NCBI GenBank assembly: GCA_037102815.1
Contig: BTPP01000003.1
Span: 3,658,001 to 3,722,000, forward strand
Length of the DNA: 64,000 nt
Source of the DNA: Neurospora intermedia
Taxonomy: Eukaryota; Ascomycota; Sordariomycetes; Sordariales; Sordariaceae
Direction of reading: 5' to 3'
A program made the translations under genes and the position numbers. Below the pieces are notes generated by a model. That model saw only the letters and a list, made by a program, of their open reading frames with translations, searched no databases and was not told the origin of the DNA. Positions 32,436-45,093 of this stretch are shown in pieces (positions within the stretch are counted from its first letter, which is position 1; the number at the start of each line of letters is the position of its first letter).

Positions 32436-34338
32436 AAGCGGCAATGAACACCGCGAAGACACCACCTTTCAACGCACGATGACTGGCGTATGCTTGGGCG
32501 GATGTGTTTTGAACACTTTTTGGATTTTGGCCAGATGTTAACCCAAGCCAGGTGGGAGGAGACAAGGCGATCCACCAGTGGCCCAAGGCGGTGGGGAGGG
32601 GGGGGGAGGGGAAGCGGTGGCCCGGATGGCAGGCGATGGTCTGTTGGGCACGTCCTTGTCGCTTGTCTGGGGGAACTTTTTTTTTTGAATTCAAAAGGGG
32701 AAGCTGTCTTGGCAACTTTTGGGACGAACATGTTAGGTTGGATTGATTTGGATTGTGATTGGACCGAGCTATCAGAGCTCCCGTTTTTGCAGCATCGATG
32801 CACAGACAGCAACACCCTGCCAAGCCCACAGAAACCCAATGGCGGGGAAGCATGAACCTCCCTTTTTTGGCCTGGCATGAGATAGAGGCTCGTGATAGGA
32901 TGTCGTTGAAGGTCATGAAGAGCAAAATTGCCTTCAAAATGTCTTCAATGGGAAACTCTTCATCCTTTCCTTCTTGCAAACACTCACAGCCATTGAGGTT
33001 GACTGCATGGATGTTTCCCGCCCCTCCTTTTCCTCCACCTCACATCAATGCTGGCTGGCTGCTGCAGACTGCAGTGCCTGCTGGCGGCTTGCCTGCACCT
33101 TCGCATCCCATCCCACACATGTGCCACCGGACAGCTCCATGGTACGACGGCAAGATGGACGTTGCTGCCGTGCTGTATGTGTACATACATTCTCTTCATC
33201 CAACGTCTGTCTTCGCCCGTAATTCATTGGGAAGAAGAAAAAGAATGAAGCATTGATGCCATTGGCAAGTAAGGTAGTCTCTATCAGATGATGTCTGCTG
33301 CGGACAGGAACTTGAAACCTGTTGTCAGCGATGATCATGAAAACCTGGATGGCGACCTCGCAATTTGCACCAAACGATTCTGCTGCAGTGAGTTGTCAAA
33401 TTCCTAGTGTAGGGTGAGAGTTGAACAAAGCGGTCAAGGATCAGCCCGGGCAATGCCAAATCTCCAACCCCTATCTTTACTGACTGTATCCTGTGAGCCA
33501 ACTTTCAACAGGAGGGTATTCATCCGGGGAGAACTGGCATGAGGTTTCGTCGAAGGTGATTAGCTCTACATGTATCCGTGTCTCACATGGGGGGCTTGAG
33601 GTTAATTTAGACTTTTCTGGGCTACCCTTCGTCCTCTAAAATACCCTGAATACCCAGGGTGTCAGCCAGTGAGTCTTCATGTATTGCACAAACCAGCAAA
33701 ACACACAACTTTTAGTAACCAGTACCAGTGAGCACCATTACAATTGCAAAAGCAACTGATCAAGACATTAATCAACATAAATGTAGTAATCATGATGTCC
33801 AACACGCACCACAAGCGCAACGTCGTCGTTGTTTCCCTGAAGTTAGGTGCCCCTCACCACTTGCAATGTACAACTACTTAGGTACCTATCTACATAGTAA
33901 GTAATGTAGTGTAGAGCCCCTTTTCTGTAGTGTACCGCGATCCACGCGCGCTTGGCACAGCAGTCCTAACCCTTGTCAGGGCAGGCGCCACTTCGTCCAC
34001 CTTTCTGAGCGCGGTGAATCTTGAGCGCGTAAGTGCATGGTCCAGATTTCTTACAGCTCTTGGCATCTTTGACCAACGTCGTCATCGCAACCATCACCAA
34101 CGCCAATCTCAACAGAAAATCGTGATTCCTCTGATTAGGCGTGTCACCCCAGCGCACACGGGCGCCACACAAAAAAATAATACCGTAAACTCTCATGATC
34201 AAATAACTGCACAACCATTGCCATTATCCGCACGACTATCCTAATCTTCCCGATTGACCCCAACGCAAAGGAGGTGGAAAGAAAGCTACAAGAAGCAGCG
34301 GAGAAACCCCCTGCTAAAAGCCGCCCCCCTCCCCTACG
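32436..34338. other. Intergenic region between the Harbinger element and ist3
   Basis: About 1.9 kb. A G-rich segment (32594-32620) and a T10 run (32677-32686) are present. ORFs up to 165 codons lack any recognisable feature. The last 200 bases are C/A-rich and probably the ist3 leader. Confidence 0.45.
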
Positions 34339-35526
34339 ATGAACCAAATCCGCGCCATCCAAGCCCTCAACAAGCGCGAAATCGAAGCCGGCATCTCGCC
34401 CGAAGCCTCTTGGCACGTTGACTACCGCGACACCGCCTTTGTCTACTTTGGCGGCTTACCCTACGACTTGTCGGAGGGCGATGTGATCACCATCTTCAGC
34501 CAATTTGGCGAGCCCGTCTTCCTCAAACTAGTGCGCGACAAGGAAACTGGCAAGTCCAAGGGCTTCGGCTGGTTGAAATACGAGGACCAGCGCAGCACAG
34601 ATTTGGCTGTCGACAATTTGGGCGGAGCGGAGATTGGCGGGAGACTGATCAGGGTCGACCATGCCAGGTATAAGATCAGGGATGATGAGGATCCGGAGGA
34701 GGGGAGGATTGGATGGGAGGATATGGTGAGGAAGGAAAGGAGGGAGAAGGGGTTGGCGAGTGAGGTGGATGACACTGGAGACGAAGAGGAGGATGACACA
34801 AAGCCGAGGAGGCCGTTGTTGAAGGAGGAAAAGGAGCTGCAGTTGCTGCTGGAGAATCATGACGATGATGATCCTATGAAAGAGTTTTTGATTGAGGAAA
34901 AGAAGAAAGAGGTGGAGGAGGCGCTGAGAAGGGAGAAAAAGAGGGAGGAGAAGGAGAGGCACAAGTCTAGTCGGAGACACAGGCACGAACACGGAGACAA
35001 GGACCGGGACAGGGAGCGGGGTGGTCGCCATCATCATCGATCACACCGGTCTCCGAGAAGAGTTGAGGACGTCGACAGCGACATCAGAGGCCGCGACCGC
35101 AACCACGATGACCGCACCCGGGGTCGTGATGATCGTCCTCGTTCTCGTGATCGTCATCCCGACAGGAAAAGGCCAAGGTCCGAAAAAGAAGAGACCCCCC
35201 CTGCCAGAGAACAAAGAAGAAGACGCGATGATGCGGACGACGTGGAGATAAAGGACGCAAATTACGACGATAGGCATTCGCGGCGAGATTTCTCCAGGGA
35301 CAAAGACCGACATAGGAGAGATAAGGAGAGATATCGGGACCGGGGCCGGGACCTTGACAAGGAAAGAGCCACGGATAGGGACAGACACAACAGCGAAAGA
35401 CATGACCGTGAACGCGATCTTACAGATGACCGGGAGCGCCGTCGCCACCGCGATTTGGGTCACAGGAGCGAACGCAAGAGCAGCAGAAGTAGGAGCAGGA
35501 GCCCATGGCCGACGTCGAGAGGTTAG
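34339..35526 (+). CDS. ist3: RRM splicing factor Ist3/Snu17 (RBMX2), RES complex
   Basis: One exon, 395 residues. It begins MNQIRAIQALNKREIEAGI, the conserved pre-RRM segment of Ist3. The RRM covers about residues 33-112, with RNP2-like FVYFGGLPY and RNP1-like KSKGFGWLKYE, and is followed by the conserved VDHARYKI. In yeast, Ist3 with Bud13 and Pml1 forms the RES complex, which acts in spliceosome activation and nuclear retention of unspliced RNA. The second half is a long charged tail, first Glu/Lys-rich (about 150-210), then rich in Arg-Asp, Arg-His and Arg-Ser dipeptides to the end (SRSRSRSPW). Yeast Ist3 lacks such a long tail, while animal RBMX2 has one. The start is supported by the family N-terminus. 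Confidence 0.93.
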   Translation: MNQIRAIQALNKREIEAGISPEASWHVDYRDTAFVYFGGLPYDLSEGDVITIFSQFGEPVFLKLVRDKETGKSKGFGWLKYEDQRSTDLAVDNLGGAEIGGRLIRVDHARYKIRDDEDPEEGRIGWEDMVRKERREKGLASEVDDTGDEEEDDTKPRRPLLKEEKELQLLLENHDDDDPMKEFLIEEKKKEVEEALRREKKREEKERHKSSRRHRHEHGDKDRDRERGGRHHHRSHRSPRRVEDVDSDIRGRDRNHDDRTRGRDDRPRSRDRHPDRKRPRSEKEETPPAREQRRRRDDADDVEIKDANYDDRHSRRDFSRDKDRHRRDKERYRDRGRDLDKERATDRDRHNSERHDRERDLTDDRERRRHRDLGHRSERKSSRSRSRSPWPTSRG

Positions 35527-36068
35527 ACGTATAACTAGGTACTTATGCTTGGTCGCCTAAGGTACGCTCCATGTTTGACCACAAACGATCATTCACAACT
35601 GGGATGACTCGGTGAGTAAAACCTGCTGTGTATTGCCGTGTCTAGGACAAGCTTCCCTTTTTGTGAGGATAGACTCTAGCAAGTACCGTCAATGACTTTT
35701 GCTTGGGTTGTAGTTCTCGTTAACGGACTAGCACAAATACATCGGAAATGTTCTTATTTGGAGTATTTGTACTCGCTTCCCTAATCTAATACCTCAATAT
35801 GCTCGTGACGATGTACAATCTTACGTCTTGTTATAAACTGCTATAATCTGAAAACGCTGTTATCGTTCAGACACCCCCAGATACAACGGATGAACCAAAT
35901 GATGTGATACTGCAGACCCAGACCCTGCGTGGATGTCGTTGCACACACACCTCATGTGATTCATCCATAAACCCCCAGACAATGCTACTTGAAAACGGAA
36001 TCATCAGATCCATCATCACTTCCCTTCAACGCCGGTACAAGTATCCAATCCCCCAACCGTTCGTCCAC
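35527..36068. other. Convergent 3' region between ist3 and the PROPPIN gene
   Basis: AT-richer non-coding DNA of about 540 bp. Nothing else was seen. Confidence 0.5.
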
Positions 36069-37652
36069 CTAAGGCGTCTCCCCACCGTATCGTTTCCACC
36101 CAACCCTGACCAGCCGGCGTCCTCCACCCTGATACCCATCCTGCTGCCCGCCCTCCTGGATCGCAAACTTCTCCCACCTGGGGTCTCTCCCAGCTCCAAT
36201 GACCACCATCTCCGTCTCGCTGATCCAGCCCAGATTGCCCTTGAGCGGGCCACCGATGATGGCTAGGCCCCCGTCACGCGTGAGCGGCTCGCGGCTGCCG
36301 TTGGACACGGGCTCGTCAGCCATCTCGAATTTGGCGGAGGCAAAGGAGTATGGGTCTGAGAAGATGCGTGGCATGAGAGGGAGTTTGGAGAGGAAGCCCC
36401 AGCGACCTTGTCCATCGTCAGCGGCCATGTCTGAACCGCCATTGTTGCTATTGACCATGACACCACCGCCGCCGCCACTGCTTGATGCGACGGAGTAAGG
36501 GCTAGAAGGGCGGTTGTTGCTCGTGACTGAAGGTTCGCCGGCGGCATAGGCAGTGCCGCCGTTGCTAGTAATCGGTCTTGCGCCGCCGGGGCGAGTCACG
36601 TCGAAAACGTGGAGTGTCGATTTGTCGGAGGTGCAGGCTAGATACTTGCCAGAGGGACTGAAGCTGATGGAGAAGATGATGGCTTTGTCGATACCGCGGC
36701 GCAGCTCGTATAATCGAGCACAGTTGGATGTTGCGTAGACGCGGATGATGGTTCCCTAGCGCGCTAGTATTAGCAAGCCCTCTTGTATTCAATGTGATGT
36801 TCCAATCCCTGAAAACCTTACCATCTCGCTCGCCGTAGCCAGCAACTCGCCATCCTGGCTCAAGGCCATCGCTCGCAGCGCCGACGTGTGCGCGGTTATG
36901 ATGCTGACATTGCCGGTCTCAACCTCAACGAGCTGGACGTGGCCGATCGCCCTGCCTGGGAAGGCAATGCGGTCCGAGGAGAGACAGCACAGGCCTAGAG
37001 GGTTGTCGGTCGTTTCATATGTGGAAAGCAGCGGGTGGGGTTTGGCCGTTTGGTAGACTTGCACTCGGTCCATCAAAACCAGAACGATTCGCTTGCTGGA
37101 CATCTTGGCCCCTCGAACCAATGACGAGGCGCTGATGACGCCTACTTGTTTCTTACTTTTATCGTCCCATAAAACGAGCTATAACGTAGCAGTTTTAGTA
37201 TGTCATTGACCATATCGCACGCTTGGAGAAGAATGAAAGTTGACATGACTTGCCTTGTTTCGGCTCAACTTTGTCTGCCGTCCACCACCAACTAGTCCAA
37301 GAATGTTTGTGCGACCAAGCATCTGGACCATGCCGATACCAGCACCAAAGTCTGTACGAGGACATATCATCAATAAATTGCTCTATTGCTGAAGTGACAG
37401 TACGCGGTTTTGTCTCGACTTACCGCGAGAGGTTCGTAGAACGCATGATCCCGACTCATAAACTAGATGAACATGTGCCATCAGTGTTTGTCCCATATGA
37501 ATAACATCAAAACGGCAAACAACAAGGCTTTCTCGAGGCTTACTGCGGAAACCATGGTCTAAACCGACGGCGAAGCAGCTGTTATCATGGTTGAAGGTAA
37601 CCGACAGCACGGGTGCGAGTACCGGGTGTTCGAGGATCCTTCTAGTGTCCAT
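36069..37652 (-). CDS. hsv-2: PROPPIN (WIPI-like), SVP1-like protein Hsv2 type
   Basis: Five exons, 37544-37652, 37424-37462, 37254-37351, 36822-37178 and 36069-36755, give 429 residues. The protein is a seven-bladed WD40-like propeller: VLSVTFNHDNSCFAVGLDHGF at the start, MLGRTNILGLVGGG in blade 2, AHTSALRAMALSQDGELLATASE before the lipid-binding motif. The signature LRRG (YELRRGIDKA, exon 5) binds PI3P and PI(3,5)P2. A Gly/Ser/Asn-rich loop is inserted in the next blade (about residues 265-310). PROPPINs act at autophagosome-forming, vacuolar or endosomal membranes. Hsv2 rather than Atg18 is suggested by the moderate length and blade sequences. Intron 3 (37179-37253) has a GC donor (GCAAGT). 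An in-frame upstream Met exists but MDTRRI fits the family start. Confidence 0.92.
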
Positions 37653-40125
37653 CACTACCTCTACGGGCTGGCGCAAGCCAACAAGTCGAGCGGAGAAGGG
37701 ATGTGTTGATAATGGGGAAGGTTGTGCAGGCTGTGAGCCGAACTCAAGTATATCACCACCCTGGAACCTCGTTGTACAGGGGGAGCTCCTGGAGGAATGA
37801 CTTGACGAGGATAGGTACCCAGATGGTATTACAAGTACACAATCTAAAACGGTGACCAAAGGCGTGAAGCTGCTGCCAAGTCTTTACTTGCTGACAGAGT
37901 GTGGTTGGCGCACTGGATGTCCTATGCTCGCTCAGCCTGGACGTCCTTTTCGAAGATAGAGAGCGGATGTGGAGGTTCGGGCCGCGGAGGTGGTCAGATC
38001 CAACGCGGCCATGAATGGTTCGATGATCAATCTGATAAGAGGGGGTTCGAAACGATACAGAGTGGTAGCTCTGCAGTGAGATGGAGGGATAAGCTTGTTG
38101 AAAAATCGCTAGGAAACACTAATATACGTAGGAGCTTGATAAGTATGGGAGGTTGTGATGGACGAGATAGGGCAGGTGTCGTATACCAGGGAGTTGCGAC
38201 GATGTCGTTAGTCCGTCGATATGTATAGTGTGGATGATATAATGTATCGATATGTATAGTGTGGATGATATAATGTAAGGTAGTAGCTGCGTGCGCGTAG
38301 CAGTCACAACTGGTTGATTAAAGCTCTCAAAGCAGGCGCCCCAACTATGCCACGTTTATTCGACACTCTGCACACAACAGTATGTCGAATTCGCGGGAGT
38401 ATCAAGGGTATGGTAGGAGTAATCCAGATACACCAGAGCCGTATGCTTTCTCCACATAACGTTCTTGATCGAGCGAGAATTGTGTACCTATGGCTTTGTT
38501 CAGGCCTGACGAAACCTATCCTGGAGGCTCTTATTAAGGGAGAGACAGTGAGATCAGAGAACAACAATGACGGGATTCAGCAGGGGCGGGCCGACAATGA
38601 GAGCCTCGCATGGCGGCTCGGTTACCAAGTGGATTGTTGGTCATGCGCAGGATGTCGACTGGAGGAAGCTCTGGAGTCTGGTCGCAAGTGAGGGATGGAT
38701 CGCAAGAGGAAGTTCCCGCCTGCCCCGCGCCGATGACAGGTACCTCTACGCCCCGGGAGTTGGGGACGACGCCTGGACCTCTCGCGATGAACTGGACTGA
38801 GCAAGTCCCGGTGATGGATCGACGGGATCGAAGCACATCCAACACGGCATCAACCTGATGATGAAGACGGGAAGCATGACAGCATGACAGCAGACTTGAG
38901 CGATACCTAATGCATGTATGTACTATGTACATTAAATGGCTGACAGCTGGCAATGCGCTTGCTTGCCCATACGGCATATGTAGCTGCACAGTTGCCCACT
39001 CTCAGAAGCTCGAATCACCGGGAGGGGTCTGCAAGACAGCCTGGGGTTGGGGTTACACGCCTTTCCAGAATTAGTCAAGCGTCAGGAGCTTAGCAAATGA
39101 CCCCCTGATTGCCATGGAGCTGTTGTTAATTGCGGATTGGGACAGGTCTTGCCAATTCCCATCTGATTGCAGCTTCAGGTCAAGACGTCCGTGACGAGTC
39201 GAATGAGCTGTACTCGGTAGATTGGCTGTGTGAAGCAGTGTTTGTACTTGTTAGGTAGTCCACGACATCGAACACTAAATTGGACTTGAGCTCCTGGAGG
39301 CTCTTCATGTCCATCTCTTCAGTATTCTATCCGGACGCATCTGGAGGTTGCCGTTCCTCGAGCGTCCACTTCCACTTCCGCCCTGCGATATGAGGTTTCC
39401 TGGTCCCGTTTGTCTCCACTGTGTGTTTATTCTAGCCCGTGATGAGGATGGGATCCGTGCTCTGGGCAAGCAAGGAAGCACAGGAGGTTCCTCCCATACA
39501 GCTGGGATCGCTACTACTGTATACCTAGGAAGCGTACCTCTAGAGGTTACTTACCTAGTTCTTGCAGTAGTTGCAGCCCTCTTCAGGGCGGCACTGTGAG
39601 AAACAGAGCCAGCGCGCTGCCTTGTCGCTTTCGTCCCCTCCCTGCCACGCTCATCAGGTCATTGGCCACTGCTCTTCCCGAAGGTGCACAGGTGGTCCTG
39701 GCTGGTCCCCATCATCCCGTCCCGGGCGCCCTGTCACTGTGTGGCAGCGTTCACGCCCACGTCCACTCTGGGCAGAGCAGCCCAGTCCAGTCCATTGCCG
39801 TAACACCGCAACATTTTGTGAAATTGCACTTGCCATCTTCTCCTTTTCCAATCCGAACGCCCACTCCACGACCTCCCCACGACCTCGATACCTCGCTCTC
39901 ACACGGCCAACACTACCCTACCTCTACCCGACTTCGTCTCCATCTCCAAGACATCTCTCAGTCGCCGCATTTTTGGTGACTGGATAGCCAATCCCATCAA
40001 CCATACCACCACTATTCTTCCCCAGTCAATCCTCTGAGGTAGACACTCCCCTTATTACCCTTTTGTTGTTTGTTGGTACGGACCCGTTGTCGAGAAATTA
40101 AAGGCGCCAACCGCCAGCTGTCACC
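37653..40125. other. Long divergent spacer between hsv-2 and cdc-11
   Basis: Almost 2.5 kb without a convincing gene. It contains a 31-bp exact tandem duplication (38216-38277). The final 500 bases before cdc-11 are C-rich and look like a promoter and 5' leader. ORFs here have no recognisable motifs. Confidence 0.45.
38216..38277. repeat. 31-bp perfect tandem duplication
   Basis: Two adjacent identical 31-bp copies, each starting TCGATATGTATAGTG and ending TATAATGTA. Confidence 0.92.
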
Positions 40126-41726
40126 ATGTCTCTGCCTGCCGTATGTTTTGTTTGTTTGCTTGTCTCGTTCTCGTCGTTCTCTCACCGTCCTGGCACTCCA
40201 TCTTCGTGTCCTCGACCTACAACACTGCCAATTGCTACCCAAATAAGCTATCCGGTTGCACGTCATGTTCACTAACACCATCTCCTCCCGGCAGAAGATG
40301 ATGCGCCGCAAGAAGAACGTCAAGAAGGGTATCCAGTTCTGCCTGATGGTCTGTGGCGCCTCAGGAACTGGTGAGTCCTTCCAACCCCCAACCAGTCTAT
40401 CCCGTCGTGCCCTGATCAAGGATTAACCATTACGTTATCTCCCAGGCCGTACCACCTTTGTCAACACCCTCTGCGGCAAAGAGGTTCTCACTCACAAGGA
40501 CTCCGATGATCCCGCGACCGCCCACGTTGAGGAGGGCGTCAAGATCAAGCCTATCACAGTTGGTATGCTTCGCACTCCAGTCGAGGATCCTACGGTGCGA
40601 GTGGCGGTTGTCTAACTATCTATACTACAGAGCTCGAGCTGGACGAGGAAGGGACGCGTATCGCCCTTACCATTGTCGACACCCCCGGCTTCGGTGACCA
40701 GATCGACAATGAAGCCAGCTTCTCCGAGATTGTTGGCTATCTCGAAAGGCAGTACGATGACATTCTTGCGGAGGAGTCGCGCATCAAGCGTAACCCCCGC
40801 TTCAGGGACAACCGTGTCCACGCCATGCTCTACTTCATCACCCCGACCGGCCATGGGTAGGTTTCACTTCTCCTGTTACACATCTTGACACATCTTGAAC
40901 CGCAACTAACATGCGCTATAAGTCTCCGTGAGCTGGACATCGAGCTTATGAAGCGCCTTGCGCCCCGAGTCAACGTCATTCCCGTGATCGGCCGCGCTGA
41001 TACGCTCACCCCAGCTGAGCTTGCCGAGTCCAAGAAGCTAGTGATGGAGGATATCGAGCATTACCGTATCCCGGTCTACAACTTCCCTTACGATATCGAG
41101 GAGGACGATGAGGATACCGTAGAGGAGAACGCCGAACTCAGAGGTCTCATGCCGTTCGCTATTGTCGGCTCAGAGGATATCATCGAGATTGGCGGACGCA
41201 AGGTCCGCGCTCGCCAATACCCATGGGGTGTTGTTGAGGTTGACAACCCGCGCCATTCCGACTTCTTGGCTATCCGCTCGGCCTTGTTGCACTCGCATCT
41301 CGCCGATCTGAAGGAGATCACCCACGATTTCCTATACGAAAACTACCGTACCGAGAAGCTCAGCAAGAGCGTTGAGGGTGGTGCTGGAGTGTAAGTGTTA
41401 CCCTGAAGATTCTGATTGCAACCACGTGGCGGACACAGTACTAACGTTGATATAGTGACTCCTCGATGAACCCTGAGGATCTCGCATCCCAATCCGTCCG
41501 ACTCAAGGAGGAGCAGCTGCGTCGTGAGGAGGAGAAGCTTCGTGAGATTGAGGTTAAGGTCCAACGCGAGATCAACGAGAAGCGCCAGGAGCTCCTCGCC
41601 CGCGAATCTCAGCTTCGTGAGATCGAAGCCCGCATGCAACGCGAAGCGGCGGCTGCTGCCCAAGCAGGGACACCCACTACCAGCCACAGCCATCAGGAAA
41701 TTAACGGTTCCCCAGATGGAAACTAA
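40126..41726 (+). CDS. cdc-11: Septin, Cdc11 type
   Basis: Six exons, 40126-40140, 40295-40370, 40446-40562, 40631-40856, 40923-41390 and 41456-41726, give 390 residues. A basic N-terminal patch (MMRRKKNVKKG) that binds phosphoinositides precedes the GTPase domain. The P-loop reads GASGTGRTT (about 26-34): Arg-Thr-Thr replaces the usual Gly-Lys-Ser/Thr, as known for Cdc11-type septins that do not turn over GTP. G3 is DTPGFGD and G4 GRADTLT. The septin unique element (PWGVVEVDN) follows, then a C-terminal coiled coil rich in Glu/Arg (about 325-375). Cdc11 caps septin rods, which form filaments and rings at septa and hyphal branches. The first exon codes for only five residues. Confidence 0.95.
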
Positions 41727-42833
41727 GCACCAACGACACTAGCACTCACATACCTAATCTGTCGTCTCTGTTTACATCCACATGAACAGCTTCAATACCC
41801 CACAGGGCGACCGGGTCATTATACGCAGGCGTTGGTTCTTTGGTGTTGTTTGTTGTTTGACAAAATATTCCCCGCTATTTTGCGACTTTTTTTTTTTACT
41901 GGAGATAATGGCTCCAAAGAAGACATACGATGGTGACGACGACAACACGGTGAGGGGTTCAGTCTCGACAAGGGCATTCAATCAAGTCAGTATTCAGTGC
42001 AGCCTCCTCAGATTGACGGAGATACCCGCATTGCGGCATAGGAGCATGTCTTCACCGCAGAGGTTTCGTTTCGATTAGTCAGTGGAACTGGTATGCTCAG
42101 CTTGCCTGCCGTCGACGCAGCAAGAAGTACCGAAACAGACTGCTCGGGACAAGAAGAAGGCCTGGGGACGTATTGACGGGAAACGATTTCTGCCGTATGA
42201 CTTGTCTTGATTATTCTAGGGGCTTTAGGTTTTGTCCAACACCTATGGTACCACCCCGAATTTTCCAACTTCTACTATTGGACTTCTAATGCAGATATCA
42301 ACTAAATTAAATGCACTTCACTTGTCTCGGATCATCTATATAACATTGTGCTAGTGATGAGCATGTGTGTCCTCCTACGGCACAGAGATGCTAACACTTG
42401 AAAGTTATTGATCTTGCCAGAGTTGCATTTTACGAAGTTCATGGTTACGTGCTTCTGTTGCTACGACACTTGATTGCCGCAGATGATGTTGCGCGGGTAA
42501 GAGATGTCGAGAGTGATAATATCGTATTAGGTCGGAAACGCTGTGTTTTTGTTTAATAATTCCATAGACGATATACAGAGGAAAGTCCTTCCCGTTCTTG
42601 GTTTGTGTTGCTTTTTGGTCCAACATTTCTAGCCTTAAAAGCTAACCATACAGCTGCAAACCCATTTGACCAGGTAGAGACCAATTTGAAGCGCAATCAA
42701 TCGAAAACCGAAAACCAAAGAGCCCTATCCCCGCATGTGATCCCATTTCCCATTACCATCCGTTTACAACCCTTCCCACCGAAACGTTTTTCCAAACCCA
42801 TCAGCTTGAATCCGTCTCGTACCCGTCTTCTTC
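41727..42833. other. Convergent 3' region between cdc-11 and the Bax-inhibitor gene
   Basis: About 1.1 kb. It has a T11 run at about 41888-41898, and no recognised gene. Confidence 0.5.
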
Positions 42834-43901
42834 CTAGTTATCCGACTGACTGTTCAAAATTCTCAAGATAGCCAGAAACAGGTTCAGGATATCCAGATAC
42901 AAGCTAATCGCTGCCGCAATCTCCTCCTCCACATGATACTTGCGCATTACCAGCTGAGTATCAACCAGAATGTACCCCGAAAACACCAGCGCGGCGACAC
43001 CACCATACACCAGCTCCGAGGTGCTCGTGTGCGGCAGAAAAACGTAGATAAAGCCCGTGATAATCAAACCCCAAAGGGCGCCGCCGAGGTACGGCATCCA
43101 GGAGGTGAAGTCGTACTTGGTTTGGCAGGCGAAAGCTGTGAGGAAGACGAAGATGCCGGCGGTGATGACGACTGCGAGTAGCACTGTGGTCGAATCAAAG
43201 AAGGAGACGCACACGGAGATCGTGTAGGCTTCCAACAGCGTGAAGCCGGAGAGGAACAACAAGTTAGTGGGGTAGGATTGACGCTTCCAGAAGGTTAGGA
43301 GCATGAAGACGAGGGCGCCGGCGAACTGTGAGCAAAATAATTGATTAGTAACTGTGGTTTGCCGGTGGGGAGAAACATGATAGAACCATGTGAAAGTAGC
43401 AAGGGAACGGAACGGGGGGTCATGTAGGGTAAGGCGACGGAACGTACAGAAACCCAAATCATGGCGGGATGAGACTGGATCCAGTTCCTATAGCCATCGC
43501 TGAGGAAGCTGAGCGCACTCACGGCGCCCGTGGCGATGAGCTGGACCGTCAGGATGGTATAGACCTTGCGGATAAATTGGTGACGAATTTCAACCGTGGC
43601 TTCGGCGACGGAACCACCGAACTGTATTGTTGTTGAGGTTGTGTTAGTTGCAGGGTTTAATTATATCCTGATTGGTGTTATTGGGTAGCATGGTTTTCCG
43701 TACCTTGAAGTCATCGGGAATATCGTGATCATCGTCCTGACTGCTGCGCGGAGCACCAGAGAAAAGGCGAGCCTGATCACCGAGGACGGCGTTGGCTGCG
43801 CTGCTCTCGGCTGCTGCTTGGTACGACGGAGGAGGCTGCGGGTAGTAAAGGTGGGCATCGGGGTCCTCCTGCGGAGCAGGCGTGTACTTGGGTCCCGACA
43901 T
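42834..43901 (-). CDS. bxi1: Bax inhibitor-1 family membrane protein (Bxi1/TMBIM type)
   Basis: Exons 43704-43901, 43448-43621 and 42834-43325 give 287 residues. The N-terminal 65 residues are polar, Pro/Gln-rich and cytosolic. From FGGSVAEATVEIRHQFIRKVY the family core begins, with seven hydrophobic segments: ILTVQLIATGAVSAL, AGALVFMLLTFW, LLFLSGFTLLEAYTISV, VLLAVVITAGIFVFLTAFA, LGGALWGLIITGFIYVF, ELVYGGVAALVFSGYILVD and the final LYLDILNLFLAILRIL. DTQLVMRKYHVEEEIAAAISLYLDI is the typical signature near the end. Relatives are ER, Golgi or vacuolar calcium-leak channels that temper cell death and the unfolded protein response. The paired Asp residues linked to pH-gated calcium leak are partly visible in this C-terminal region. 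Confidence 0.93.
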
Positions 43902-45093
43902 TGTTTTGGTGATGATACTCTCTCGGGCTGTTGTCGCGATGTTTTAATCGGAAACTTTTGCGGCGAGCGAGAAGATGTCACTGGACTGGGCAAAAGAGAT
44001 GGACGGATGAAAAAGGTCGTTTCTAGGTGATGTAAGTGGACGGCTGTGAGCTTATAAGAGGGCGCCGGGCAGATGTGATTGATCCGCTGATGACGGTGTT
44101 GTAGTGCAGCAGCAGCAGCTTCTGGGTGGATATGTAATGGATTTTAGCTGGAGGACCTGGGGCGGGGATGATGGACATCATATCGACCTTGCCGGCTGCC
44201 TAGCCCCATGACGGGTTACTATTGCCCAGAAGTGGCGCAGCGAGTCACAATTCCATGAACGACTAACCGAAATGCACAGAAACTTGGTGTAAATCTGTTA
44301 TGTCCGGGTGACTGTCCCGAACCTTCCACCATTTTATCGAAACTTCGTCAGCGCCAACCTGCACCCTTTTCAGGTTGTTGGCCCTGCTGGACCAGTCGAG
44401 CCCAGCTTACACTAGAAAGAAGAGAACAGTTAGGGTTAGGGTTCAAGTGTAAATGGCTGAAACCAACAGTCCCTCCGCCCCGCCCTGATCGACGCCCGAC
44501 AGACAAAAGCGACTCCACCAAATCGGAAGGGACTGGCAACGGTCCTCCCTGCGCGCCTGCGTGGCTCTCGTTCCCCAGCTCAATGCCCGGTCCACAGGCG
44601 CAACAACGAGCCTTCTGTGTCACGGCATATGTGTCGTCTGTTGGGTTGCACTTTAGCATGCGAACTGAGCGCTGGAGCACCTGGAAGCAAGTCGCGTTTC
44701 GGGCAATTGACGGCCCGCTAGTACTGTAGGGAAAACACCGACTTGAGAAGGTCCAGCTCACCAGGGCGGTTCCCGACTCTTATCGACCGACCTATGCGGC
44801 CTTCTCATCTGTTTGCCTTTACGACAAAAACCCTTTCGGCCACCACTCCACGATCGCAGGTTCAGCGCGCCATGACAAGGCCAGACCTCTCACGAGCAGA
44901 ACTTTGAGCCCGTCACTGCGATATCCTCCCCGAATCCACGTCTCGGGTACAGATGCGATAGTCTCAGCGGAGCTCCTAACCTCAACAACAACAACATCGC
45001 CTCGTGCCGTTGAATTCCTTCAAGCTTGGTGGATACAGACAGAACTGGGAGCACTCCTCAGTTTCATAGGACGGCAGAGACCGAACCTTAAAC
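43902..45093. other. Divergent spacer between bxi1 and the dynein chain gene
   Basis: About 1.2 kb of promoter-type DNA. Two TTAGGG units stand side by side at 44430-44443, too few to be a telomere relic. No gene was seen. Confidence 0.5.

Noticed and set aside
38567-38858. Short ORFs between hsv-2 and cdc-11
   Set aside because: Overlapping frames on both strands with no recognisable product or splice pattern.
40350-40470. Missing Lys in the septin P-loop as a sign of a defective gene
   Set aside because: Arg-Thr-Thr at this place is known for Cdc11-type septins, so it supports the subfamily call rather than damage.
44430-44443. Interstitial TTAGGG repeats
   Set aside because: Only two full units are present, which is expected by chance and not evidence of a telomere fusion.
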